From contig NC_091251.1 in assembly GCF_042477335.2 (NCBI RefSeq), positions 33,000,501-33,064,500 of the forward strand: DNA of 64,000 nt, written 5' to 3'. Under the pieces are notes generated by a model that was given only the letters and a program-made list of their open reading frames with translations, was not told the origin of the DNA and ran no database searches. This document shows, piece after piece, positions 37,105-49,129 of the stretch. The first letter of the stretch is position 1; each line of letters begins with the position of its first letter. This stretch comes from Ovis canadensis (lineage: Eukaryota; Chordata; Mammalia; Artiodactyla; Bovidae). Made by a program: the position numbers and the translations under genes.

Positions 37105-38460
37105 GTGCACCATGAGCAGCAGTGGCCACAGACTGGAAAAAGTCAACCCTCAGCCCAATTCCCAAGAAGGGCAGTACCAAAGAATGTTTAAACTGCTGGA
37201 TAATTACAACTCATCTCCCATGTTAGTAAGGTCATGCTCAAAATCCTGCATGCTGGGCTGCAGCATTACGTAAACTGAGAACTTCCAGATGTCCAAGCTG
37301 GGTTTAGAAAAGGCAGAGGAACTGAGGTCAAATTGCCAACATTCGCTGGATCACAGAAAAAGTGAGAGAATGCCAGAAAAACATCTACCTCTGTTTCACT
37401 GACTATGCTAAAGCCTCTGACTGTGTGGATCATAAACTGTGGAAAATTCTTAAAGATATGGGAATACTAGACCACCTTACCTGCCTCCTGAGAAACCTGG
37501 ATGTGGGTCAAACAGCAACAGTTAGAACCTTGTGCGGAACAATTGACTGGTTCAGGAATGATAAAGGAATATGACTAGGCTATTTATTGTCACCCTGTTT
37601 ATTTAACTTATATGCCAAGCATATCATGAGCAATGTCGAGCTGGAAGAGTTACAAGCCAGAATCAACATTACCAGGAGAAATATCAACCTCAGATATGCA
37701 GATGATACCACTCTAATGGCTGAAAGCAAAGAGGAACTAAAGAACCTCTTGATGGGGATGAAGAAGGAGAGTGAAAAAACTGGCTTAAAGCTATTAAAAA
37801 AAAAAAAAAAAACACGATCATGGCATCCAGCCCCATTACTTCACGGCACATAGAAGGGGAAAAGGTGGAAGCATATCCTCTTCTTGAGCTCTGAAACCAC
37901 TGAGGATGGCGACTGAAGCCATGAAATTAGATGATTGCTTCTTGGCAGGAAAGCTATGACAAACCTAGCAGTGTGTTAAAAAGCAAAGATATCACTTTGC
38001 TGATAAAGGTCCATTTAGTCAAGGCTATGGTTTTTCCAGTAGTCACGTATGGTTGTAAGAGGTGGATTATAAAGAAGGCAGAGCGCCAAAGAACTGATGA
38101 TTTTGAACTGTGGTGCTAGAGAAGACTTAAGAGTCCCTTGGTCAGCAAGGAGATCAAACCAGTCACTCTTAAAGGAAATCAACTCTGAATACTCATTGGA
38201 AGAACCGATGCTGAAGCTGAAGCTCCAATACTTTCGCCACCTGATTCAAAGAGCTGACTCACTGGAAAAGACTCTAATACTGGGGAAGACTGAGGGCAGA
38301 AGGATAAGGAGCCGACATAGGATGAGATAGTTGGATGGCATTACAATGGACCTGAACTTGAGCAAACTCCAGGAGATGGTGGGGGACAGGGAGGCCTGGC
38401 ATGCTGCAGTCCATGGGGTCGAGAAGAGTCGGACATGACTTGGTGACTGAACAACAACAA
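37105..38460 (+). mobile_element. BovB LINE, 3' half with RT core
   Basis: Runs from the ccacagactggaaaaagtca region to agtcggacatgacttggtga. The FTDYAKASD box (about 37393-37420) and the YADD box (37695-37706) are readable but in separate frames. The element also has an A-tract expansion at 37796-37812 and several frameshifts, so it is inactive. Confidence 0.9.
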
Positions 38461-39680
38461 TGATCCTTTATTCTTCAACCCAAGAAGCAGTAGCCACAGG
38501 AGGAAAGGCCTTTTCAAAACTGTGTCTTCCTACAGCTGCAAGGTATAGGCTCTAGAACCCGCCACCACCTCCTTGCTGTGGAACCTGTGCCTGCAGGTTA
38601 GTCCTGCAGAGGGCACACCTCCTCCACAAACCAGGACTCCACTGGAAGGCCAGGCTGCCCCAGGGAAAAGGCACCTTACCTGCTCATAGATTCACTCTGC
38701 AATCCCCGTGCTCTGGCTAGGGTGGAAGGATGGCAGGGGAAGGATCCTAGCCTTCTGGGCCAGAGACACTCTGGGGGACTGGAAGAGGGTGGGGGAAGGA
38801 ATCTGGTGTTGGTGTTGGTTCTCAGAGGTCCTGAGCCTTTCACTCTGGCTGCAGATTTGCTGGGAAATGGCAACTAGTTTAGGACAGAAGAGCCATCAGG
38901 GTCCCCCTGAAAGCATCTCTTGAAAGCTCCAGAGCCCCGTGGGTGGATGCAGTGAGCACCATGGCCTCCTTCACACCCCAGTTCTTGGCTGGGAATCCCC
39001 TCCTCCCCACCCCTAGTCCCCCAACACACTGTGGTTCAGAGTGATTTGCTGTGAGTGGTGGTCATTTACGCAGGGTGGCCCGAGGGGAGCAGGGTCTGGA
39101 TGAGTCACCTCTCAGAATGGTAAGAAGACCCCCTGGAAAGGATCTGTTTGCTTCCTCCCCAGAGTCACAGGTCTTCATCTGCACACACCATGCACTCAGA
39201 CACCCAGGATGCTGCCATTCCCACCAGCAGAGGCTCAGCTCTGAGATGCACCCAGAGCAGGAAGCAGCTGCACCAGCCATGCCCTCCCACCCCAGAGCAG
39301 CATTGGGGCCAGCACCTGGCACCTGCGACGGTCTGGGCTCCATGTGTCGCCTCTGTTTCCTCTAACCTGTACCTAAACATCACCTGCTGGGGAGCCCCAT
39401 GACACAGGAAGCTGCTGTCTGGTGCAGGCCCCACAGAGCACCTGCTTCAAATCCAGTCCTCAAGACACCTGAGGCACCGAGCTGCTTCACCTGGCCTACA
39501 GCACCCCCTGAAGTCAGTGGTCCTCTGCCCGGAATGAGGGGGCTCTGTGTCGCCCATAGGGAAAGTCACTATTTAGAGACTGAAAAGGAGTGGTTGAGGA
39601 TACAGATCCAGGAGGCAAAGGTCTGAAGGTGAGACCTGGGGACAGGAGGTGGTAGGTCAAAGGGAAATTAAAATTAGGAC
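38461..39680. other. Intergenic sequence, no gene recognised
   Basis: GC-richer unique-looking sequence with open frames of up to 104 codons on both strands; no splice-linked homology recognised. Confidence 0.45.
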
Positions 39681-39724
39681 AGTGTGTGTGTGTGTGTGTG
39701 AGTGTGTGTGTGTGTGTGTGTGTG
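39681..39724. repeat. (TG)n microsatellite, one interruption
   Basis: TG run broken once by AG near its middle. Confidence 0.95.
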
Positions 39725-40086
39725 ATCATGTGCACTGAATGCTGGACAAGTTTCTGAGCCAGGGGAGGAAGGAATGTAGTGAAGTCTGGGTTTGAGGCAT
39801 GTTGATCTGGAGCCTATATGGAAAGGACTGGGAAGGGAGAGATGAATAAGGAAGAATAACTTCTCTGGAGCAAGTAAAGGCATAGACTGTGACTGACTGT
39901 GGTTGCTCTAGGGAGTTCAGTCTGGAGTGGGGCCCTCCGTGCAGAGGTCTGCGGAGAGCAGTGAGCCGAAGGCTTTGCGAATCCCTCTGCACGTCTCTGG
40001 GAGGCTGGGCAGTTCCCAGGGAGGGATCCCACTGACTTCTGGAACTGCACCTGTAAACCCCCTGCATCTGGGGTTTACTTCTCACT

Positions 40087-40333
40087 CTCCTTGGAAAATC
40101 CCATGGATGGAGGAGCCTGGTAGGCTGCCGTCGATGGGGTCGCTAAGAGTTGGACACGACTGAGCTACTTCACTTTCACTTTCCACTTTCATGCATTGGA
40201 GAGGGAAATGGCAACTCACTCCAGTGTTCTTGCCTGGAGAATCCCAGGGATAGGGGAGCCTGGTGGGCTGCCGTCTATGGGGTCGCACAGAGTCGGACAC
40301 AACTGAAGTGACTTAGCAGCAGCAGCAGCAGCC
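40087..40333 (+). mobile_element. BOV-A2 SINE (dimeric)
   Basis: Two BOV-A units in tandem, each containing a tggggtcg-type block followed by a tggacacgactgag or cggacacaactgaa motif, joined by a cactttcatgcattggag linker and ending in an (AGC)n tail at 40315-40332. Confidence 0.9.
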
Positions 40334-40991
40334 CCTTCTCCATCTGGATTCCAGGGTCAGAGGGCTGAGCTGCAAGCCCTGGACTGGCTCCTGCAAAGCC
40401 AACACATTCCCAGCCCACAGCGAACCTCTGTGTAGCCTTTGTAAGAGTTTTAAAAGGCTGTCCCCTCTGGGCAGATGCATCCTCTTGGCAGATGGTGCCT
40501 TTGAGCCAAGCAAGAGGTGCCCAGCGTGGGCTGGATTTCAACCCCCCACTTCTTCCTTGGCAAAGCCCCAGCACCTACACCATATGATCGTTCACAGCAG
40601 TCCTGCATAATTCCTGGCATGAAGAGAAACTACAAAGGTGACAAGTCAATCTTGAAAACCGCAAGCAGCCAGAGATGAGATCTTCCCCCACCCCACCCCC
40701 CCTCCTCCCTCCTCCTCTTCTGGATCAGGGGCTGAGAGCTACCAGGGGCCTGGATGAGGGGGAGCACGGGGTGGGGGCAAGCTGGCTGGGCCCAGGGAGT
40801 CAGAGAAGCAGGGTCACAGGCCCAGGCACAAGGTCCACTATGTCTTGTCTCCTTGGGGGTCAGACGAAAACAACCCTCGGAGGGAGTCACAACAGAGGCT
40901 AGAATTCGTTTTCAAAAAAACTGAGGCCAAAAGAGGTTAAGCGACCTGCTCAAGATGACACAGCTAATAAGAAAGTGGTGGATGGGGACGT

Positions 40992-41495
40992 TAGGTAGGT
41001 AGAACAGGGAAAAGGAGTCCAGAATGGCGGTGGCTAAAAGACAAGGAAGGGAAAAGCCCGCAAAAATAGAACAAAGGAAGGTCCTGAGGACCGGAGTGAA
41101 GACCTCAGGTGAAACAAACAACACTCCTGGCTGGCCCAATTTACATAGGGCAGGCCCAGGGAGAGAACCACATATAAAAAGAGGAGCCAGAGCCAGCTCT
41201 CTTGCTCCCTCTCCTGCGCGTTGGGGCTCTTCTCTTCGCGTCTTTGGATCGACGTGCCTTCACGCCTTGAGGATGGATTTTCCTGCTATCTTCTAAGTAA
41301 AATTAGAGCTGTAACACTGAGCTGTAACACTGATTTGTCTAAGAGCTATAACATGGTCCGTTCGAGACCTGAGAGCTATAATACGGTCCGTCCAAGACCC
41401 AAGAGCTGTGACATGCTGAGGGGGCTTTAATGTCCATCACTCCAAATCTTTGTTGTGACGAGACAAAGAACCGAGGAGCATTCACTCGTCTGACA
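40992..41495 (+). mobile_element. Solo ERV LTR (ERV-K-like, BTLTR1 type)
   Basis: LTR-like block with a TATA box (TATAAAAA) at 41173-41180, a C/T-rich leader around the presumed start, and two copies of a motif containing taacatggtccgttcgagac and taatacggtccgtccaagac in the downstream part. No gag, pol or env sequence follows, so it is probably a solo LTR. Borders are approximate; the subfamily name is from memory. Confidence 0.65.
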
Positions 41496-41529
41496 GTGAG
41501 AGGCAGAGTCACAGGGCAGTGAAGGTACC

Positions 41530-41910
41530 AGGCAGACCTAGGGTACATTCTGACCCTGACCTTGAGCATTCATTTCACCTTTCTGAATATCAGTTTGAAA
41601 GTGAAAGTGAAGCTGCTCAGTCGTGTCCGACTCTTTGCGACCCCATGGACTGTAGCCTGTCAGGCTCCTCCGTCAATGGGATTTTCCAGGCAAGAGTGCT
41701 GAAGTGGATTGCCATTTCCTTCTCCAGGGGATCTTCCCGACCCAGAAATCGAACCTGGGTCTCCCGCATTGCAGGCAGACACTTTACCATCTGAGCCACC
41801 AGGGAAGCCCCAATATCAGTTTGTTCATCCACAAAATGGGGATAACAGCTAATGCTCCTCCTAAAATTAAAGTCAACAGTACATGTAAAGTACTTAGTGA
41901 CAGTTCTAGA
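41530..41910 (+). repeat. MIR split by a SINE
   Basis: Forward MIR: gaccttgagcattcatttca on the left and gttcatccacaaaatgggga on the right, interrupted by the SINE at 41598-41811. Confidence 0.75.
41598..41811 (-). mobile_element. Bov-tA-type SINE with perfect 12-bp duplication
   Basis: Reverse full-length element. AATATCAGTTTG at 41586-41597 is repeated exactly at 41812-41823, which fixes both borders. Confidence 0.95.
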
Positions 41911-42591
41911 AACTGGGACCAAAAGCCTCCATTTCTTGCTCAGAGAGAGATGTGGACACACCATGGAGCCCCCAGTAGATGCGGAAGCTCAGGATATTAG
42001 AAAGTTGTCCAAGTACCAGGCCTGGTGACCCTAGGAAGAAGGCTCAGAGAGGTGTGCCTTGCACAGCTGTAGGAGCCCTGCAGGATCAGGGTAAGCGTGG
42101 CCTGCTGGGGGCTCACAGTCCCTCCCCAGGAGCTGCCCTCGTCAAAGGCCACATCCCCTGCCCAGGGCAGTGCCATCTAAGAACTGTTCAGTGAGGATCA
42201 TGGGCCAGCTCTCTGGCCTCTTCCAGGGCTGCTCTGCAGGGCCGTGAGTCCAGAAAAAATAAGCTCTTCTTGGACACAGAGTGTGGAAAAAGCTGATAAT
42301 GGCACACTGATCAACTAGTTTACCCAGAAAAAACAAGATCAACCAGTGTAGATTTGATTCAGAGATGCAGAGAAAGCCATTGCTCTGGATATCATATGCT
42401 GGGGTTTGATAAGAGGAGGGAAAATGTTACAACATCTAGAGTAGAATTAGCTCAGATATAAGAGGATTTCCCCATGCCATGGAAAAGAACAACCCAGGAC
42501 CTACCCAGGACAAACCCTAACAATCAGAGCCCAAAGCAGCCAGTTACCCTGGGTTCTACCAAAAAGGCAAGGACAGAAGTCAGGAGGCTAG

Positions 42592-42727
42592 GGACTTCCC
42601 TGGTGGTCCAGTGGTTAAGACTCTGTACTTCTACCTCAAGGGGCACCTGTTTGATCCCTGGTCAGGGAACTAAGATACTGCAGGCTGCAAGGCAAAGCCA
42701 CAAAATAAATAAAACTTTCTTAAAAAA
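42592..42727 (+). mobile_element. CHR-type SINE
   Basis: Forward element with gacttccctggtggtccagt at the head, tgatccctggtcagggaact in the middle, and an A/T-rich tail. Confidence 0.85.
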
Positions 42728-43990
42728 CTGCTTGTTTCTATGTGCCAAGATCCAACATCGTGTATGTAGTAAGGGTGGGGGAAATATGTGTTAGTATGGG
42801 AGTTCTCAGGCAGTGTTTGTTTTTCCTGGGAAGACCCTGGACTTTTCCTCTTCTCACATGACTGACATCTCATCTCAGTCCACCAGGCCAGACAGAGATG
42901 AGAAGCTAATGGATCTCTGGCCAGATTACATGGTTCACAGCTGGAGCTATTATTTACTAAGTATATGTCTTTTATTAAATGATGGACAGCTTCTGTCCTT
43001 ATTCAACCTTTTCAGTGCTTTCAGTTTATTTGGAAGTTTCTGTAATTTGGGGAATTTGTTTCTGTCACATGGCTTTAGGGCTATTCAAAACCACCCCTCC
43101 CTAAAAGAGGCGTTGCCTGCATCCCTTTGGGTTCATTTTTCTCATTAATACCTGTGCCATTAGCAAGGGTAGACAGGACGATAAGATCTCTGCTAGTTTT
43201 CATAATGGTTTTCCTGATGAAAATCTTCTCTGATTTTCATCTCACACATGAGCTTATCTTTGCTGGGGCTACTGGCTCTAAAAAGCACGCCACAACTAAA
43301 TGAATGTTTCCATCACCAATTCCACCTCTGGGCTGTGGAACAACCACATCAACCTGTTCTTTGGGCCTTTATCCTCAAAGGGTGTATCTGTCAGGTGTGT
43401 CTGTTCAACAGCACAGTTGCACAGAATAATTTAGGGAAAGTTTACTAGAGGATCTGTTTGCAAAGGAAGCAGAGTTACAGGAAAGCAACAGTAGGTGGTG
43501 ACGCACCCCGGAGATGGCAAGAGTGAGAAGCCACCACGGCCCTTGGGCACGAGGGGACTTGGGGGAGGAGTGGTTCCTGGACTTCAGAAGGCAAGTTGAA
43601 GCTCTGCCTCCACCAGCTCCAGCTGCGGCTGCAGCACAGGAGCCGCGGGCTGTGGTAGAAGGATTCACAACTGGCGGTCTGGCACCGAGGGGCTAAGTGG
43701 ACAATTCCACCATCTCACTCCTCCCTTGCCCCCCAATTCCTATCAGTGACCCCACTTGCCAATCCAAATTGAAAACCAAAGGCCAAGGAGGACTTTAGAA
43801 GCAGGGCAAAAAATAGGTCCCAGAGCAAGGTGGAGGGTGGATCTGAGGAGGTGAGTGGAGAATAGAGCTTTTTCCTGTCTGTGCCCAGTTCCTAAGAGAA
43901 ACTTCCACTGAGTCCTTTGGCCTGTTCTGTCTCTCATGTCTTTGGTTGACAGTCCTAAAGCCACATCCCTTCCAGGAATCACATCATAAA
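42728..43990. other. Intergenic sequence, no gene recognised
   Basis: Mostly AT-rich. A small GC-rich part at 43500-43690 holds a 60-codon open frame of Ala/Pro-rich composition with no homology that I recall. Confidence 0.45.
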
Positions 43991-43995
43991 TAAAT

Positions 43996-44642
43996 TCAGT
44001 TCAGTTCAGTTCAGTTCAGTGGCTCAGTCGTGTCCGACTCTTTGCGACCCCATGAATCGCAGCACGCCAGGCCTCCCTGTCCATCACCAACTCCCGGAGT
44101 TCACTCAGACTCACATCCATCGAGTCCGTGATGCCATCCAGCCATCTCATCCTCTGTCGTCCCCTTCTCCTCCTGCCCCCAATCCCTCCCAGCATCAAAG
44201 TCTCTTCCAATGAGCCAACTCTTCGCATGAGGTGGCCAAAGTACTGGAGTTTCAGCTTTAGCATCATTCCTTCCAAAGAAATCCCAGGGCTGATCTCCTT
44301 CAGAATGGACTGGTTGGATCTCCTTGCAGTCCAAGGGACTCTGAAGAGTCTTCTCCAACACCACAGTTCAAAAGCATCAATTCTTCAGCACTCAGCCTTC
44401 TTCACAGCCCAACTTTCACATCCATACATGACCACTGGAAAAACCATAGCCTTGACTAGACGGACCTTTGTTGGCAAAGTAATGTCTCTGCTTTTCAATA
44501 CGCTGTCTAGGTTGGTCATAACTTTTCTTCCAAGGAGTAAGCATCTTTTAATTTCATGGCTGCAGTCACCATCTTGCAGTGATTGTGGAGCCTAGGAAAA
44601 TAAAGTCTGACACTGTTTCCACTGTTTCCCCATCTATTTCCC
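43996..44642 (-). mobile_element. BovB LINE 3' end, reverse
   Basis: Begins with the TTCAG pentamer repeats that are the reverse of the BovB tail and runs to ttccactgtttccccatcta. The region after the RT core is present; the 5' part is missing. Confidence 0.9.
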
Positions 44643-44939
44643 TACTGATGCCAAAAGCACCACCATCACAGCCCCAGTCACGACAACCAAAAATGTCTCC
44701 AAGACATTGCCAAATAGCCCCTGGGAGGAACTGCTGCCATTTGGGGAGGGAGACAGAACACCCAGGTAAAATTGAATCTCAGCTCCAACAACAAAAATAG
44801 TGTGTGTCCGAAAAATTTCCTAGGCAATAAATTTTTTCACTACTTATCTAGTATTCAGATTTAACTAGGGGTCCTGTATTTTACCTGAAACTCACCGCCA
44901 GTTGAGAACTACTGTCTTAAAGGGAAAATGATTTGATAA

Positions 44940-45965
44940 ATCAGATTATAAGACTTCCACTCATCAAAAGAGACCTTTAAGAGAGTAAACAGGCAAGCTA
45001 CCCCACGGAGGAAGATCTATACACCACATATGTCAACAAAGGCTCATGTGCAGAATTTATAGATAATGCCCATCAATCAATAAGAAAAAATCAAACAACC
45101 CTAAAGAAACACTGACAAGAGACTTGAACAGGACATTCACAAAATCAGATATCCAAAAGGCCAATGAGCACGTGAAAGGCACCCAATCTTATCAGTAATC
45201 AGGAAAATACAAATTAAAACTACAATGCACTATCACTACACAGTCATCAGAATGGCTTAGAAAGATTGATAATACAAGTCTAGGCAAGGAGAGCCACAGG
45301 AACTCTTCTAGTGATGAAGGGAGTGTAAACTGAGTCAACCACTTTGACAGCCTCAGTCGGGAAACTGAAAACTTGCATATCCCCTCACCGACTGAACTGA
45401 ACTGAACTGAACAGTTTCACTCCTAGTAATGTGCCCTAAAGAAACATCTGCATCATAAAGCATAAAGAAGCATGCTCAAAACAACAGCGTATTTGAAAGC
45501 AGCCCAAAAGTCCATCAACAGTAGGAGGAAAAAATACAGCTGTGGAATGGTAATATCACCTGGGATACTACCAATAAAAATTAACCACTGGTATGTACAG
45601 TAACCTGGACGAATCTCACAAACATAATGCTGAGGGGAGGAAAAGAGGCAGATTTAAAAGAAGACCTACTGTCAGTCCATCTCTATCAAACTCAGAAACT
45701 AACAAAACTAATCTATGGTATTAAAAGTCAAAATAGACACCTACCTTTGGTGAAGATCAACGAGACAAGATTCAAGACAGTGGTGGAGGTTGGAGAATAG
45801 GGGAGCTTCTGAGGGGGGAGGTGGGGGGGTGGGGGGGGTGTTGGGGGGGTGGTGTGGATGTGCTCCTGATGTGCTCGTCCTGACTGGAGTGGTGGTTACA
45901 TGGATGTGTTCACACTGAGTTATGTCAGTGTTAGACTGTAATTAAAGGTTTAGGAGGGTTTTTTG
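44940..45965 (+). mobile_element. L1 3' end remnant
   Basis: Contains aaaagagacctttaagagag, aggccaatgagcacgtgaaa and atcagtaatcaggaaaatac, typical of the end of L1 ORF2. It continues to a G-rich 3' UTR-like part at 45811-45855. An ACTGA pentamer run is inserted at 45390-45412. Confidence 0.85.
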
Positions 45966-46954
45966 TTAAGTCGGTTTTGAGTCCAGCTTTTTTGGTTGCC
46001 TTATTTCTAGTTACCATCTAATTCTTACTAATCAGTGACTTCTCTTTTTCCCCAACCAGCCAATTTCACCGTATTTTTAAAAGGGGTATTTTTACCTATT
46101 GCAGCTTTTTTGACTAGGCTGGTTAATCACCAAGGAGAATTTAAGTGCCTGAAAGAAGTAACCCAGAAATTTATTTCTTAATTTGTAGGGTTCTTATGGG
46201 TTGTTGCCTTTTGATACTGTATCTTTCAACTTTTCACTAACTAATCTTCCTATTGTATCTCAGTTACCTCCCTTCTCCCACAAGGATGTGGACTTAACTG
46301 AGTGTAAACACCATTACCTGGTATGGTTTATATTGCAGTCTATTTCTAAAACCTAAAACCTTGTGTAAAAACATCACCTCTAATTTCCACCCTAAAAAGG
46401 CATTGTCCATCCTTTGTTTCCTCAAATAGTCCAGTCTGTATTAAATTAACAGCTTCTCTAATCTCACTTTGCCCTCTCCGGTCTGGTTAGGGGGCCCACA
46501 ATAGAGAGTGGTCCGCTTTTTCACATTCCCATTTCCCTCTCCCATCCATCCTGAATCATAAAAGTATACTTTGCCTCTCACTACCTCACCTACTCATTCC
46601 AGAGTTCCTAAAAAGGACGCCAAATTGTTCTAGAAGGCCAATGAATACATAAAGTTGTATTCATCTGGCAATGATTTGTCTTCTAAAGTAACTCCTAAGA
46701 CTATACTGTGTCACACAATCAGCAGACATTACAAGCAAGTGTGATTTTGAGAATTACATAAGAATGTTATTTCCTCCCATAGACATTTGGTAAGTTTTCA
46801 CTTCAAGATCATCTACGCCTTCCTCACTCACAGGGCCACTACACTCATATGCCTGTCCATGTCCTTTACTCTGGAATTTTGTCCCGGTAAATCAGATAAG
46901 CCCTCTTATGCTGTTCATTTGCCACAGAGGGTTTCAAACCTCCGTTCTTAATCT
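45966..46954. other. AT-rich sequence, nothing recognised
   Basis: Unassigned AT-rich DNA between the L1 remnant and the CpG-rich block; no long frame, no clear repeat family. Confidence 0.45.
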
Positions 46955-47400
46955 GTGACCCACCCCGCAGCCCGGGCGGGGAGGCGGGGCGTTTCCCCAG
47001 GATTTGAGCTCTTGCTGCGGCTCGAGGCTCAGGACTGGCTCCCACTTCGCCATGTTCCTGGGCGGCCGGGCACCTCTGGCACGGACACCAATGAAAGGCC
47101 GCCTGCGGAGGGAGGCGTGAATGCTGTAGCTCCTTTAAATACAGAAAGTGGGCTGCCTGCCGGGGTGTGCGAACTAGAGTGGCAGAGGGAGAGAACGAGG
47201 CCGCGGTGCCTTGCGAGAGCTTGGCACGCGACCAAGCACACAGCGAGCGGGCAGGCTGGGCTCAGGCGCGCGCTCGGCGGCCGGGAGCTGAACTCGCTGA
47301 ACACCTGCCGGGCAGCGCGCACGCGCGGCTCTGGCTGCAGGGGCGGGGCTGCCAGGCCGCTGGGGGTGGGTTTTCGCTTGGGTTTGGGATGCCCAGAATT
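46955..47400. promoter_or_regulatory. Orphan CpG-rich block, possible promoter
   Basis: About 450 bases with dense CpG dinucleotides, a GGGGAGGCGGGG Sp1/KLF-like box near 46978, a TTTAAATA TATA-like element at 47134-47141 and GCGCACGCGCGGC near 47316. It stands out from AT-rich flanks. The open frame crossing it (46955-47689) runs straight into a BOV-A2 SINE and resembles no protein I know, so I do not call a gene. The block could be the 5' end of a non-coding RNA or an unrecognised alternative promoter. Confidence 0.5.
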
Positions 47401-47421
47401 AAGGACCATCGCCCCGAAGAT

Positions 47422-47706
47422 CGGAGAAGGCAATGGCACCCCACTCCAGTACTCTTGCCTGGAAAATCCCATGGGCGGAGGAGCCTGGTGGGCTGCGGTC
47501 CATGGGGTCGCTAAGAGTCGGACACGACTGAGCGACTTCCCTTTCGCTTTTCACTTTCATGCATTGGAGAAGGAAATGGCAACCCACTCCACTGTTCTTG
47601 CCTGGAGAATCCCAGGGACTCGACCGGGGAGCCTGGTGGGCTGCTGTCTATGGGGTCACACAGAGTCGGACACGACTGAAGCGACTTAGGAGCAACAGCA
47701 GCAACA
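47422..47706 (+). mobile_element. BOV-A2 SINE (dimeric) with target-site duplication
   Basis: Two BOV-A units with an (AGC/AAC) tail. GCCCCGAAGAT at 47411-47421 and GCCCCAAAGAT at 47707-47717 form an 11-base duplication with one CpG-decay change. The element was inserted at the edge of the CpG-rich block. Confidence 0.93.
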
Positions 47707-47751
47707 GCCCCAAAGATTATTTAGGACCATGGCGGGCAGTAGGACCCAGGA

Positions 47752-48118
47752 AGGAACTGTGGTGCTGGAGAAGACGCCTCAGAGTCCATTGGCCAGCAAG
47801 GAGATCAAACCAGTCAATCTTAAGGGAAATCAACCCTGAATACTCCCCTTGCAAGGACTGATACTGAAGCTGAAACTTAAGTATTTTGGTCATCTTATAG
47901 GAACAGCTGACTCACTGGAAAAGTCCCTGATGCTTCCAAAGATTGAGAGCAGAAGACGAAGGGGGCATCAGAGGATGAGATGGCTGGATGGCATCACCAA
48001 TGCAATGGACACGAACTTGGGCAAACTCTGGGAGATGGTGAGGGACAGAGAGGCCTGGTGTGCTGAAATCCATGGGGTCGCAAAGAGTCAGACACAACTG
48101 GGGGACTGAACAACAACA
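47752..48118 (+). mobile_element. BovB LINE 3' end
   Basis: From ggaactgtggtgctggagaa to caaagagtcagacacaactg; 5'-truncated. Confidence 0.9.
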
Positions 48119-48299
48119 ATGGTGGTCAAGCTTTGTTTTAAGTGCTTTACTCAATAATAATAATTAAATAGAATGGATTTCCACTTTCTTTTGCTTATGT
48201 GGTGCCAAACACTTAGACTGAATAAAGCTGAAAGTACTATTCTTATTATAAACATAATGTTTATGGGTGAATGACGTGTGCTAGGCACTATGATGTAAC

Positions 48300-49095
48300 A
48301 GTTCAGTTCAGTCACTCAGTAGTGTCCCACTCTGTGACCCCATGGACTGCAGCACGCCAGGCTTCCTTGTCCATCACCAGTTCCCGGAGCTTACTCAAAC
48401 TCATGTCCATCGAGTCGGTGATGCCATCCAACCATCTCATCCTCTGTCGGCCCCTTCTCCTGCCTTCAATCTTTCCCAGCATCAGGGTCTTTTCAAATGA
48501 GTCGGTTCTTCGTATCAGGTGGCCAAAGTACTGGAGTTTCAGCTTCAGCATCAGCCCTTCCAATGAACATCCAGGACTGATTTCCTTTAGGATGGACTGG
48601 TTGGCTCTCCTTGCAGTCCAAAGGACTCTTAAGAGTCTTCTCCATCACCACAGTTCAAAAGCATCATTCTTCGGCGCTCAACTTTCCTTATAGTCCAACT
48701 CTCACATCCTGGAAAAACCATACTTTGACTAGACGGACCTTTGTCGGCAAAGTAATATCTCTGCTTTTTAATATGCTGTCTAGGTTGGTCATAACTTTCC
48801 TTCCAAGGAGCAAGCATCTTTTAATTTCATGGTTGCAGTCATCTTCTGCAGTGATTTTGGAGTTGCCCAAAATAGTCTGTCACTGTTTCCATTGTTTCCC
48901 CATCTATTTGCCATGAAGTGACGGGACTGGATGCCATGATCTTAGTTTTCTGAATGTTAAGCTTTAAGCCAACTTTTTCACTCTCCTCTTTCACTTTCAT
49001 CAAGAGGTTCTTTAGTTCTTCTTTGCTTTCTGCCATAAGGGTGGTGTCATCTGCATATCTGAGGTTATTGATATTTCTCATGGCAATCGTGATTT
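48300..49095 (-). mobile_element. BovB LINE 3' part, reverse, with YADD
   Basis: Reverse copy from the TTCAG tail to ggcaatcgtgatttcagcct. The reverse-transcriptase YADD box reads on the minus strand near 49048-49059, and the frame is broken further downstream. Confidence 0.9.
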
Positions 49096-49129
49096 CAGCC
49101 TGTGCAGCAAATTTTAGTAAATTACCAAA

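Noticed and set aside
43514-43696. 60-codon Ala/Pro-rich open frame in a small GC-rich patch
   Set aside because: Too short and compositionally biased; no conserved motif or splice context.
46955-47689. 244-codon open frame over the CpG-rich block
   Set aside because: Its C-terminal third is BOV-A2 SINE sequence and the N-terminal part is GC-driven. No homology recognised.
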